This document shows positions 8,288 to 14,888 of a stretch of 24,655 bases of DNA, one piece after another; position 1 is the stretch's first letter, and each line of letters opens with the position of its first letter. A program made the translations under genes and the position numbers. The notes under the pieces were generated by a model. The model had not been told where the DNA came from. It ran no database searches and saw nothing but the letters and a program-made list of their open reading frames with translations. Origin of the DNA: a virus; IMG/VR virus record IMGVR_UViG_3300032820_000115, positions 1 to 24,655 of that record, one strand, 5' to 3'.

Positions 8288-9121
8288 ATGGGCGACGATA
8301 ACGGAACGTCTTCTGTGGCTAGCCGATTGACGACTTTACAGTCTGATAGTCCTGAGACGCAGACGCGGAAAATCGCAGTTTTAGGGAAAGCGCCGAGCAC
8401 CGTTCAGCTCGCGCCTTTTGATGATCCGTCGTGGGAGATATGGATATTAAATACACTCGGCAGTAATAACGAGATACCACGATGGGACCGGCAATATGAG
8501 TTGCACGAGCTGGAATTGACGAAGGCAAAAGCGTACGGGAACTATTACGATTGGCTTCGCCAGCAGTCACACGGCGAGCGAAGCATATTCCTGCGAGACG
8601 ATCCGCCGAAGGAATTTGGGTCAGCTGCGGCAGCATACCCACTAGACGCCATAAGGAAAACGTTTGCGCACCTGCCGCGACTATATTTAACGAACTCAAT
8701 TTCGTTGATGTTGTGCCATGCGTTGTTCGAGTCCATTCATGGCGACGTTAAGATCTCTCATGTCGGCGCATGGGGCGTCGATATGGCACAGCACGCAATG
8801 GCGAACGGTCATGCCTCGTGGTTCACGAGCGAGTATGCCCGCCAACGCCCCAGCGTGGAGTATTGGTTTGGGCTTTTAGCGGGGCACGGGATCAACCTTT
8901 TTATTCCCGCCGCGTCGGACGTGCTGAGGTCTCCTTGTATATATGGGCACCATCACACCGAAGGATTTAAGAAGATGCAAGCGCGGCGGCAGGAGTTGCA
9001 GCAGCGAATAAACAACGCGCAAGCGATCGAACAGCAGAAACACGACGAGGCAGCCTATCTGTCGGGCGCGCTAGAATCGACGCTATACGAAATGCAAAGC
9101 AATCTTTACCCGGAGAAATAG
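8288..9121 (+). CDS. Phage protein with MptE/GT42-like pattern, possible sialyltransferase
   Basis: About 277 residues from ATG 8288, chosen because it follows the previous gene and sits shortly before the conserved region; the frame is open further upstream (to 8147), but that part overlaps the previous gene. Landmarks: KIAVLGKAPST near the N-terminus (nucleotide-binding-like strand and turn), PFDDPSWEIWILN, YLTNSISLMLCHALFE, ISHVGAWGVDMAQH, SEYARQRPSVEYW, and a final IPAASDVLRSPCIYG, followed by a helical, probably coiled-coil tail. The family is recurrent in phages and lacks a settled function as far as I know. The order of motifs recalls GT42 sialyltransferases (GxGPS, TSxxxM, GxD, CPxS) and MptE-like enzymes. 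Its position just before a CMP-sialic acid-type cassette makes a transferase role attractive, but unproven. Confidence 0.65.
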   Translation: MGDDNGTSSVASRLTTLQSDSPETQTRKIAVLGKAPSTVQLAPFDDPSWEIWILNTLGSNNEIPRWDRQYELHELELTKAKAYGNYYDWLRQQSHGERSIFLRDDPPKEFGSAAAAYPLDAIRKTFAHLPRLYLTNSISLMLCHALFESIHGDVKISHVGAWGVDMAQHAMANGHASWFTSEYARQRPSVEYWFGLLAGHGINLFIPAASDVLRSPCIYGHHHTEGFKKMQARRQELQQRINNAQAIEQQKHDEAAYLSGALESTLYEMQSNLYPEK

Positions 9122-9123
9122 CT

Positions 9124-9303
9124 GTGAAAATAACGATGCTTAAAACAATGTGCGGACCTGACGGAAACGCGTTTCCAGGAACAGTACTAGACGTCGATAA
9201 GAAACAAGCAGACGAGCTGCTGAGCGGAATGTTCGCCCGCAACTACGATCGCGAGCGAGACGCAAAAGCACGGCAGAAAGGACTCGTAACGCCAGAGCGA
9301 TGA
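9124..9303 (+). CDS. Small capsid-region protein
   Basis: A 59-residue frame starting at GTG three bases after the previous stop and ending in an ATGA overlap with the CMP-sugar synthetase gene. It reads KITMLKTMCGPDGNAFPGTV near the N-terminus, followed by LDVDKKQADELL. This matches a common type of tiny phage protein (a KLLKxxxGPDGxxxxGxxxxV strand pair, then a short helix), usually found near head genes and of unknown role. The tight packing on both sides supports a real gene; the function is not known. Confidence 0.7.
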   Translation: MKITMLKTMCGPDGNAFPGTVLDVDKKQADELLSGMFARNYDRERDAKARQKGLVTPER

Positions 9304-10106
9304 AAATATTGGCGATCATACCTGCACGAGGAGGATCGAAGGGCATCCCCCGAAAGAACATGATCCCGCTTTGCGGAAAGCCGCTGATTCAATGGACGAT
9401 AGAACAGGCGTTGGACTCGGCCAAGATAGATCAGCTGATTGTAGCGACGGACGACTTCGACATAGGGACAACCGCGCAGTCGTTAGGCGCAGAATGGTTC
9501 CGACGCAGCGACGAAACGGCAACAGACGATGCTACGACGGAGTTATGCCTGAAAGAAGTTATCGACGATGTCAGTCAGCCGCCTACACGACCGCCAGATA
9601 TTGTTGTGTTGTTACAGCCGACGTCGCCAATACGACAGCCAGGGCTAATCGACGCCGCGATCTGTAACTTCGAGCGCAGCAATCTTGATTCGATGTTCTC
9701 CGCGCGCAAGGTAGAAGGCTATACGTGGTCAGTAAGCAGGACGGACGTAACGCCGAACTATAGCTCGCGGCGGCGACGACAAGAACAAGTAATGTCGAGG
9801 ATTGAAGAAAACGGGAGTATCTACATTTTCAGGAAAGAAGTGCTGTCAATGTACAACTCGCGTCTTGGCGGGAGAATCGGACACTTTGACATGCACCCTC
9901 TCGACTCGTTTCAAATCGACAGCACTGGCGATGTGGAGACAGTGTCACAGATATTACCAATGCGGCTAAACGCACCCGTGATAACAGCAACGCTTACAGC
10001 GATCGCGAAACAACGTGTCAGCGTTCCGATTCAAGACCGGAACCACAGTTCCGCTCTTAACGCCAAGACCGGAACCACAGTTCCGCAAGACCGGAACCAC
10101 AGATAG
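9300..10106 (+). CDS. neuA: CMP-sialic acid synthetase-like cytidylyltransferase
   Basis: A 268-residue protein with the signature IPARGGSKGIPRKN (residues 8-21), then ATDD, and VVLLQPTSPIR. These are the CTP-binding motifs of acylneuraminate cytidylyltransferases, which couple CTP to a nonulosonic acid to give the CMP-sugar donor. The exact sugar (sialic, legionaminic, pseudaminic or related) cannot be fixed. Residues 93-98 (QPPTRP) lie in a segment copied from, or shared with, the capsid gene. The last 25 or so residues come from a hairpin-forming tandem repeat, so the C-terminus is probably not conserved. Start overlaps the previous gene by ATGA. Confidence 0.88.
   Translation: MKILAIIPARGGSKGIPRKNMIPLCGKPLIQWTIEQALDSAKIDQLIVATDDFDIGTTAQSLGAEWFRRSDETATDDATTELCLKEVIDDVSQPPTRPPDIVVLLQPTSPIRQPGLIDAAICNFERSNLDSMFSARKVEGYTWSVSRTDVTPNYSSRRRRQEQVMSRIEENGSIYIFRKEVLSMYNSRLGGRIGHFDMHPLDSFQIDSTGDVETVSQILPMRLNAPVITATLTAIAKQRVSVPIQDRNHSSALNAKTGTTVPQDRNHR
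9575..9594 (+). repeat. 20-bp segment shared with capsid gene
   Basis: Identical to 6774-6793 and read in the same phase (QPPTRP). In ordinary members of the cytidylyltransferase family this stretch is a variable loop before the VVLLQPTSP strand. Confidence 0.8.
10032..10102 (+). repeat. Triple hairpin-forming repeat at the end of the CMP-sugar synthetase gene
   Basis: Two identical 23-base copies (10032-10054 and 10064-10086) and a shortened third (10086-10102) of a unit beginning CAAGACCGGAACCACAG. The two full copies each contain a perfect inverted repeat CGGAAC-CACA-GTTCCG (10038-10053 and 10070-10085). The copies are read in different frames (QDRNH, then KTGTTVP, then QDRNH), so selection is not on protein sequence. 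No T run follows. Confidence 0.9.
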
Positions 10107-10120
10107 CACGGGCGTAAGGC

Positions 10121-10402
10121 ATGAAAATCAGAGTTGATATCGACGGAGTTATTTGCACAAACGAGGGAGGAAACTACGACCACGCCAAACCGCTAAAAGC
10201 GAACATTAACAAGATTAACAGACTGTTCGACGACCAACATTTTATCACGCTATGGACGGCACGAGGCACTGAGACCGGCGTTGACTGGATGGACCTAACG
10301 CTAATGCAGCTCAGGTTGTGGGACGTGCAGTACAACGCGCTTGAGTTTGGCAAGCCTTACTACGACCTGTTGATTGACGATCGAACGCAGTGTCAGCCAT
10401 GA
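10121..10402 (+). CDS. Minimal HAD-superfamily phosphatase
   Basis: A 93-residue protein with all four HAD motifs in compact form: nucleophile DIDG (6-9), Thr46 in LWTARG, Lys78 in GKPYYD, and the acidic pair in LLIDDR (86-87). Such small cap-less HAD proteins are phosphatases often found in capsule and sugar gene clusters. Between the CMP-sugar synthetase and the NeuB-like synthase, it could remove phosphate from a sugar phosphate intermediate. That substrate is inferred from context only. Its stop overlaps the ATG of the methyltransferase gene (ATGA). Confidence 0.8.
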   Translation: MKIRVDIDGVICTNEGGNYDHAKPLKANINKINRLFDDQHFITLWTARGTETGVDWMDLTLMQLRLWDVQYNALEFGKPYYDLLIDDRTQCQP

Positions 10403-11091
10403 TTATTTCGCAGTACGATTATTATGCCGCCCGCGTACCAACACGCACTTGCGATGACTACTGGGATCGACGCGTCGATCCAGACGGCAACGTACGCGAG
10501 CGAATAGGCAGCGACGAGGAGAGACAGTACGTAGAAGACGTCGCAGACGAAATATCATACGTGGCATCGCAAAAGCCGCACAGCGTTCTAGATGTCGGCT
10601 GTGGACCGGGGTGGTTCTTGTCGGCACTGCCTGGGAATATCGTGAAATACGGCACGGACATTTGCAAGAAAGCAATGGACGAGGCGGAGGCACGCGGGGT
10701 TATATCTCTCTTATCATACGGGGCGTTCCAGTTCGACGTTGTTAGATGTCATCACGTAATCGAGCACATGCCAGAGCCGATTACGGAATTGCGGCGAATG
10801 CGACTGGCGACACGCCGAACGTTCATTCTGTCTACGCCGGACTTCGGCAGCCCTTGCGCGGAAAGATTTGGTGGCAATTATAGGATGTTGCGCGACGAAA
10901 CGCATTGCAGTCTATTTACGTTAGAATCGATGACGCGTGCATTAATCGACGTCGGCTTTATACTCGACCGAATAACGTTTCCGTTTCCTGACAGATACGC
11001 GACGCCTGATACTATGGCCCGCTGGCTGGATACTGAGCACGTCAGCCCGCCGTGGCCCGGAAACTGGATGACATTTTACTGCACGGTGTGA
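10399..11091 (+). CDS. SAM-dependent methyltransferase, class I
   Basis: About 230 residues from ATG 10399; a GTG nine bases upstream is a possible alternative, but the ATGA overlap with the phosphatase gene favours the ATG. SAM-binding motif VLDVGCGPGWF lies around residues 63-73. FDVVRCHHVIEHMPEP follows, then ILSTPDFGSP, matching small-molecule methyltransferases of the Methyltransf_11/23 type. In this cassette it may methylate a sugar or a glycan end, but the substrate is not readable from sequence. One base separates its stop from the NeuB-like gene. Confidence 0.85.
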   Translation: MIISQYDYYAARVPTRTCDDYWDRRVDPDGNVRERIGSDEERQYVEDVADEISYVASQKPHSVLDVGCGPGWFLSALPGNIVKYGTDICKKAMDEAEARGVISLLSYGAFQFDVVRCHHVIEHMPEPITELRRMRLATRRTFILSTPDFGSPCAERFGGNYRMLRDETHCSLFTLESMTRALIDVGFILDRITFPFPDRYATPDTMARWLDTEHVSPPWPGNWMTFYCTV

Positions 11092-11092
11092 C

Positions 11093-11977
11093 ATGAAAAT
11101 TGGTGACCGCACGATCTCGCCTGATCAACAGACGTTTATCATCGGCGAGATCGGAATAAACCATAACGGAGATATGGGTATATGTACTCAGCTGATAGAC
11201 GCAGCTGCGGAGGCTGGATTTGATGCAGTGAAATTCCAAACACGCACGGTCGACACCGTGTACTCGAAGCGAGAACTAGCGACGTTACGAGAACATCCGT
11301 GGGGCACTACTAACCGACAACTAAAAGACCGTCTGGAGTTAAGCGTATCACAATATAACGTCATCGATCGCATATGCCGCACGCGCGGCATCCAGTGGTT
11401 TACGTCGTGTTGGGATGGTCCCAGCGTAGATAGGATGGAATCAAGCTTCGATGTCCCGTGCTATAAAATCGCGTCTGCTTGCCTGACGGATCACGAGTTG
11501 ATTGCGACAGTCTGCAAGACGGGAAAGCCTATAGTTCTATCAACTGGCATGTCAGATATCTGCGAGATATCGTCGGCTGTCGAGGAAATAACAGGACACG
11601 GAAACGAGTTGTTGTTGCTGCACTGCACGTCTAGTTACCCGTGCCGTAACGCTGACCTGAATCTGCGAGGAATTGAAACTCTTTCCGAGTTATTTTACAG
11701 CATCGAACCCCACTGCCCGATTGGTTATAGCGGACATGAGGCAGGTCTCACGACTACGTATGCAGCCGTCGCGTTGGGCGCGTGCGCAATAGAACGCCAC
11801 ATCACACTTGACCGGACTATGTTCGGCTCTGATCAGTCCGCGTCGATCGAGCCGCAAGGGATGAGCCAACTCGTGAAGGGTATCAGGGCCATCGAGCAGG
11901 CGCGAGGCGACGGCGTGCTGTGTGTATATGAGGCGGAACTGCCAGCACGCGATAAACTTCGGAAGGTGCTCAGATGA
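11093..11977 (+). CDS. neuB: NeuB-like nonulosonic acid (sialic acid) synthase
   Basis: A 294-residue TIM-barrel synthase. Landmarks are FIIGEIGINHNGD, GFDAVKFQT, CYKIASACLTDHELI, IVLSTGM, LLHCTSSYP, GYSGHEAGL and AIERHITLDRTMFGSDQSAS. NeuB enzymes condense phosphoenolpyruvate with an N-acetylated hexose (ManNAc or a relative) to form the nine-carbon acid. Usual bacterial NeuB proteins are about 340-350 residues with a C-terminal SAF (antifreeze-like) domain; this one ends after the barrel and has no recognisable SAF domain. The stop overlaps the head-tail connector gene by ATGA, so the sugar cassette is embedded in the structural operon. Confidence 0.9.
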   Translation: MKIGDRTISPDQQTFIIGEIGINHNGDMGICTQLIDAAAEAGFDAVKFQTRTVDTVYSKRELATLREHPWGTTNRQLKDRLELSVSQYNVIDRICRTRGIQWFTSCWDGPSVDRMESSFDVPCYKIASACLTDHELIATVCKTGKPIVLSTGMSDICEISSAVEEITGHGNELLLLHCTSSYPCRNADLNLRGIETLSELFYSIEPHCPIGYSGHEAGLTTTYAAVALGACAIERHITLDRTMFGSDQSASIEPQGMSQLVKGIRAIEQARGDGVLCVYEAELPARDKLRKVLR

Positions 11978-12567
11978 GCGACGTACTGACTACAGCGGCG
12001 ACAACTGACCCAGTTACGTTAGCCGAAGCAAAACGGCATCTGAACGTCTCGACGACGCACGACGATGCGTACATTGGCGAAGTGCTCGACAGCGTCACCG
12101 CGCAACTTGAAACGCGTTACAGCGTCGGCCTACTAAACCAGACACGCACGCTCAGTATGCGTGGCTGGGACGATCCGAGATACACGCACGACCGCGTGAT
12201 TTGCCCGCCTCGTGTTCCGCTGTCGAGCGTCACTAAGATCGTTTATATCGACAGTGCGGGCGTCAGCACAACGGCGAGCACAACGACGTATAAAGTGACA
12301 ACAGATTCTCCAGGGCAGATACACGAGGCGCAGAACAATACTTGGCCCGCTCTGCGCGACGAGCCGGATAACGTAGTTGTAACGTACGTCTGCGGGCACG
12401 GCACGACACAAAGCAGCGTACCAGCGAACGCAACGCACGCGCACAAAATGCTGACCGCACACCTATACCGAAACCGCGAAGCCGTTGTGACCGGGACGAT
12501 AACGAAAGCGGTTGAATGGGGCGTCGACGCGTTGATGGCGGAAGATGCGATTGAGCATTATGGCTAA
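11974..12567 (+). CDS. Head-tail connector protein, gp6/phiE125 gp8-like
   Basis: A 197-residue protein with the family opening DPVTLAEAKRHLNVSTTHDD, a central beta-rich part (PPRVPLSSVTKIVYIDSAG) and VVVTYVCGHG. This fits the gp6-type head-tail connector family. Such proteins form a ring below the portal after packaging and start the neck. Starts by ATGA overlap with the NeuB-like gene and ends inside the start of the adaptor gene. Confidence 0.82.
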   Translation: MSDVLTTAATTDPVTLAEAKRHLNVSTTHDDAYIGEVLDSVTAQLETRYSVGLLNQTRTLSMRGWDDPRYTHDRVICPPRVPLSSVTKIVYIDSAGVSTTASTTTYKVTTDSPGQIHEAQNNTWPALRDEPDNVVVTYVCGHGTTQSSVPANATHAHKMLTAHLYRNREAVVTGTITKAVEWGVDALMAEDAIEHYG

Positions 12568-12910
12568 ACGAATACCCGCCGGAATGCTAAGGCATCGCGT
12601 CGCGATTCAGTCGAACACAACAGCACTCGATTCGTTCGGGCACCAAGTGGCAACGTCGAGCGGCTGGACAACCGACGCGAACGTTCGTGCGCATATCGAA
12701 TCACTGGAAGGCAGAGAAGCGGAACTCGCACAGCAGGTGTACCCGAACGCGACGCGACGCGTGACGATCGAATATTTATCGACAATGGACACGACAGGCG
12801 CAACACGAAAACGACTTTTGCTTGGCAGCCGCCCGCTGTTTATCGGGCACGTTAATAATCCTGAGTTCGAGAACTGGCACTTAGAACTTTTGTGCGGCGA
12901 AGAGCGATGA
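12560..12910 (+). CDS. Head-tail adaptor (joining) protein
   Basis: 116 residues from ATG 12560 (MAKRIPAGMLRHRVAIQ); the frame is open to an ATG five codons upstream, but this start gives the usual short overlap and family-like N-terminus. The pattern GMLRHRVAIQ, then DSFGHQVATSSGW, ANVRAHIESLEGRE and a final HLELLCGEER is typical of SPP1 gp16-like/Phage_H_T_join proteins. These close the connector and help join the tail. The stop overlaps the next gene by ATGA. Confidence 0.85.
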   Translation: MAKRIPAGMLRHRVAIQSNTTALDSFGHQVATSSGWTTDANVRAHIESLEGREAELAQQVYPNATRRVTIEYLSTMDTTGATRKRLLLGSRPLFIGHVNNPEFENWHLELLCGEER

Positions 12911-13320
12911 CAGTTTTTCCAGAGGACTTGCGAACCTTCTTAATTGCGTCAACGTCGCTGGCTGACAGCCTCGGCACGACGCAGAGCGTGCATTACAACT
13001 TCGTTCCGCAGCACATGAACCGCGCATATATCTGGTTTCGCACAGCAAGCGACACAGTGCCACGCACGCTTGATCAGGTGGGCGGGATTCACGAAGCGTT
13101 TATTGATATCGAAGTTGTCGCCGACTCAGAAAGCAACGCACAGACTGTCGCGGATCACGTTCACGCTCGGCTTGACGGCGTAAAGACAGCGGCGGGCAAT
13201 AGCTCGATTAAGGGGATGTTTCTTGCAGACAAAGAGGACGATTATCTTTCCAGGAACATCGACAGCGACGACGGGCGACACGTGATCGCTTACGAACTTC
13301 GCGTCTGGTACTCAACGTAA
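12907..13320 (+). CDS. DUF3168-like tail completion protein
   Basis: About 137 residues from ATG 12907, chosen for the ATGA overlap with the adaptor gene. The pattern (FPEDLRTFLIASTSLADSLG at the start, YNFVPQHMNRAYIWFRT, EAFIDIEVVADSESNAQTVA, ending AYELRVWYST) fits the DUF3168/gp17-type family found between head-tail joining and tail tube genes. Members are thought to be tail terminator or completion proteins. The assignment rests on length, pattern and position. Confidence 0.75.
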   Translation: MTVFPEDLRTFLIASTSLADSLGTTQSVHYNFVPQHMNRAYIWFRTASDTVPRTLDQVGGIHEAFIDIEVVADSESNAQTVADHVHARLDGVKTAAGNSSIKGMFLADKEDDYLSRNIDSDDGRHVIAYELRVWYST

Positions 13321-13332
13321 AGGGAATACACA

Positions 13333-13752
13333 ATGGCAAAGATATTCGGTTACGGCTCGGCAATCACAGTTCAGACGACAACAGCCGAAATCATAATCGG
13401 GCAAGTGCGATCAATCAGCGGTCCCGGCGATTCGATGGACGACGTAGATGTTACGTGTTTAGATTCCACACCGGCAATTCATCGCGAGTTCGCGCCCGGT
13501 CTTAGTGACCCAGGCACCGTGGATCTCGATCTGATCTACGACTCTGGAAATTTCATGCACAAAAGACTTGTTACATATCAGTTAGCGCGATCCGAAAAAA
13601 CGTTCAAGGTATACCCAGGAAGCACGACAGGCACCGCCGACAGTTTCAAGGCGTACGTTAAGGACATTGGTCGCGAAATTCCGCTTGACGATCTGATCAC
13701 GGCGACGCTGTCGTTGAAAGTCTCAGGCGAGCCGGGCTATCAGACGACGTAA
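13333..13752 (+). CDS. Major tail (tube) protein
   Basis: A 139-residue protein, with an AAGGGA ribosome site before the ATG. VRSISGPGDSMDDVDVTCLD near residues 25-44 and the repeated beta-type stretches that follow (DLDLIYDSGN, FKVYPGSTTG, ISG-like ends) are typical of tail tube proteins of the TP901-1/phage_tail type. It would polymerise around the tape measure to form the tail tube. The 12-base gap from the previous stop and the good ribosome site suggest high expression. Confidence 0.8.
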   Translation: MAKIFGYGSAITVQTTTAEIIIGQVRSISGPGDSMDDVDVTCLDSTPAIHREFAPGLSDPGTVDLDLIYDSGNFMHKRLVTYQLARSEKTFKVYPGSTTGTADSFKAYVKDIGREIPLDDLITATLSLKVSGEPGYQTT

Positions 13753-13753
13753 C

Positions 13754-14188
13754 ATGATCACCGCAAGAATCACGGGCGGCAAACAGATTACGAAACGACT
13801 CAACGCACTTGAGCCGAAAGTGCGCAATAAGATTATTCGCAAGGCGACGCGTGCGGCAGCTCGCCCGATCGCGTCTGCTGTTAAACGGCGGGCACCCGTG
13901 CTATCCGGGATGCTCAAAAAGTCAGTCAAGATTCGAGCACTCAAACGCAGTCGAAAGGCCAAGGGAATACGCGTAATGACAGGCAAAATTGCGTTCCAGG
14001 GCGACGAATTTTACGGCGGGTTCGTTGAGTTTGGGCACCATATCGGGCGACGCGGAGTAGCGAATAGGCGATTCGTTGGTGGCGTGCATTTCATGGAAGA
14101 GGCATTCGACGCGCGAAGACGACTCTCGCAGAAGATATTGCGACTAAAAACCGTACAGCTGATTGCAGAAGAGACAAAACGAAAATGA
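13754..14188 (+). CDS. HK97 gp10-like neck/tail completion protein
   Basis: A 144-residue, very basic protein (ATRAAARPIASAVKRRAPVLSGMLKKSVKIRALKRSRKAKG in several parts). It matches the HK97 gp10 family: paired helix, then RAPVxSGxLxxS, then FYGGFVEFGH and an RRFVGGVHFMEEAF-like end. It is a minor structural protein at the head-tail joint. Its position after the tail tube gene differs from the more common order, where gp10-like genes come before it. ATG follows the previous stop by one base. Confidence 0.85.
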   Translation: MITARITGGKQITKRLNALEPKVRNKIIRKATRAAARPIASAVKRRAPVLSGMLKKSVKIRALKRSRKAKGIRVMTGKIAFQGDEFYGGFVEFGHHIGRRGVANRRFVGGVHFMEEAFDARRRLSQKILRLKTVQLIAEETKRK

Positions 14189-14532
14189 CAATTCGCGAAC
14201 GCGTATTGGCGGCGACAGACTGGGACACGAGCGAGATAGAAGCGGGGGCGTGGGGCACGCTTACAATCCGTTCATTTTCAGCACGCGAAAAATTGGAACT
14301 CGCAGATACACTTGGCGACAACGGAGAACTCAGCAACACGGACGCTGCCAAGTTTTACTGTCGGTTGATTGTGCTGTCTGTGATAGACGCCGATTCTAAT
14401 CCGGCGTTTACTGAAAGCGACGTTGACGATCTGCTCGGTAAGAACTGGAACACGATAGAGAAAGTATCGAACGCTGTGCTCGAATTTAACGGCATGGCAA
14501 AGGACAGCATTGAAGGCACAGCAAAAAACTGA
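14185..14532 (+). CDS. Tail assembly chaperone, upstream frame (gpG-like)
   Basis: A 115-residue protein overlapping the previous gene by ATGA. It reads TIRERVLAATDWDTSEIE, then GTLTIRSFSAREKLELADTL and a C-terminal VLEFNGMAKDSIEG. The place just before the tape measure gene, the length, and a perfect -1 slippery site over its last two sense codons identify it as the short form of the tail assembly chaperone. In lambda, gpG and the frameshifted gpGT bind the tape measure and recruit tail tube protein. The main product would be this short form; a fraction of ribosomes should continue into the frame that ends at 14888. Confidence 0.82.
   Translation: MTIRERVLAATDWDTSEIEAGAWGTLTIRSFSAREKLELADTLGDNGELSNTDAAKFYCRLIVLSVIDADSNPAFTESDVDDLLGKNWNTIEKVSNAVLEFNGMAKDSIEGTAKN
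14523..14529 (+). other. Programmed -1 ribosomal frameshift site A AAA AAC
   Basis: The heptamer AAAAAAC lies in the exact zero-frame phase needed (gcA AAA AAC) and is followed at once by the stop TGA at 14530-14532. Slipping back one base makes the next codon CTG at 14529, in frame with the open frame ending at 14888. This is a canonical X XXY YYZ site in the expected gene pair. Confidence 0.88.
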
Positions 14533-14888
14533 AAAAGTCGCCGGAACGCATGATCGCGTTTCGGCTCGCTCTTGCGTTAGGCTATCGGCACCCGAACGAT
14601 CTGCTTGACCGCCTGACGTGTGCCGAATGGTGCGAGTGGCTGGCGTTTTTCAGTCTTGAGCCGTTCGGGGACGAGCGGGCAGATTTACGGGCAGGCATTG
14701 TTGCGTCGACTATCAGCAACAGGTTGAGGAGCAAGGGCGAGAAAGCACTACAGCCACACGAGTTCATGCCGTATTACACGGCACCACAACAAACGCCCGA
14801 AGAAATACAACGAGCGTTGCGAACGTTTTTAGTAGGTCAGCATGGCAACAATCGGAACGATCGCGATCAACCTAGTAGCTCGGACTGA
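14529..14888 (+). CDS. Tail assembly chaperone, frameshifted extension (gpT-like)
   Basis: After the -1 shift the reading continues LKKSPERMIAFRLALALGYR for 119 codons, giving a 234-residue fusion with the upstream gene. It contains WLAFFSLEPFGDERADLRAG and IVASTISNRLRSKG, a pattern typical of the DUF4035-like extension of tail chaperones. An ATG at 14550 gives an independent 112-residue frame, but its ribosome site is poor, and fusion is more likely. The 3' end overlaps the start of the tape measure gene by 47 bases. Confidence 0.85.
   Translation: MKKSPERMIAFRLALALGYRHPNDLLDRLTCAEWCEWLAFFSLEPFGDERADLRAGIVASTISNRLRSKGEKALQPHEFMPYYTAPQQTPEEIQRALRTFLVGQHGNNRNDRDQPSSSD

Noticed and set aside
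10390-10398. GTG start for the methyltransferase gene
   Set aside because: ATG 10399 forms the ATGA overlap seen throughout this operon; GTG cannot be fully excluded.
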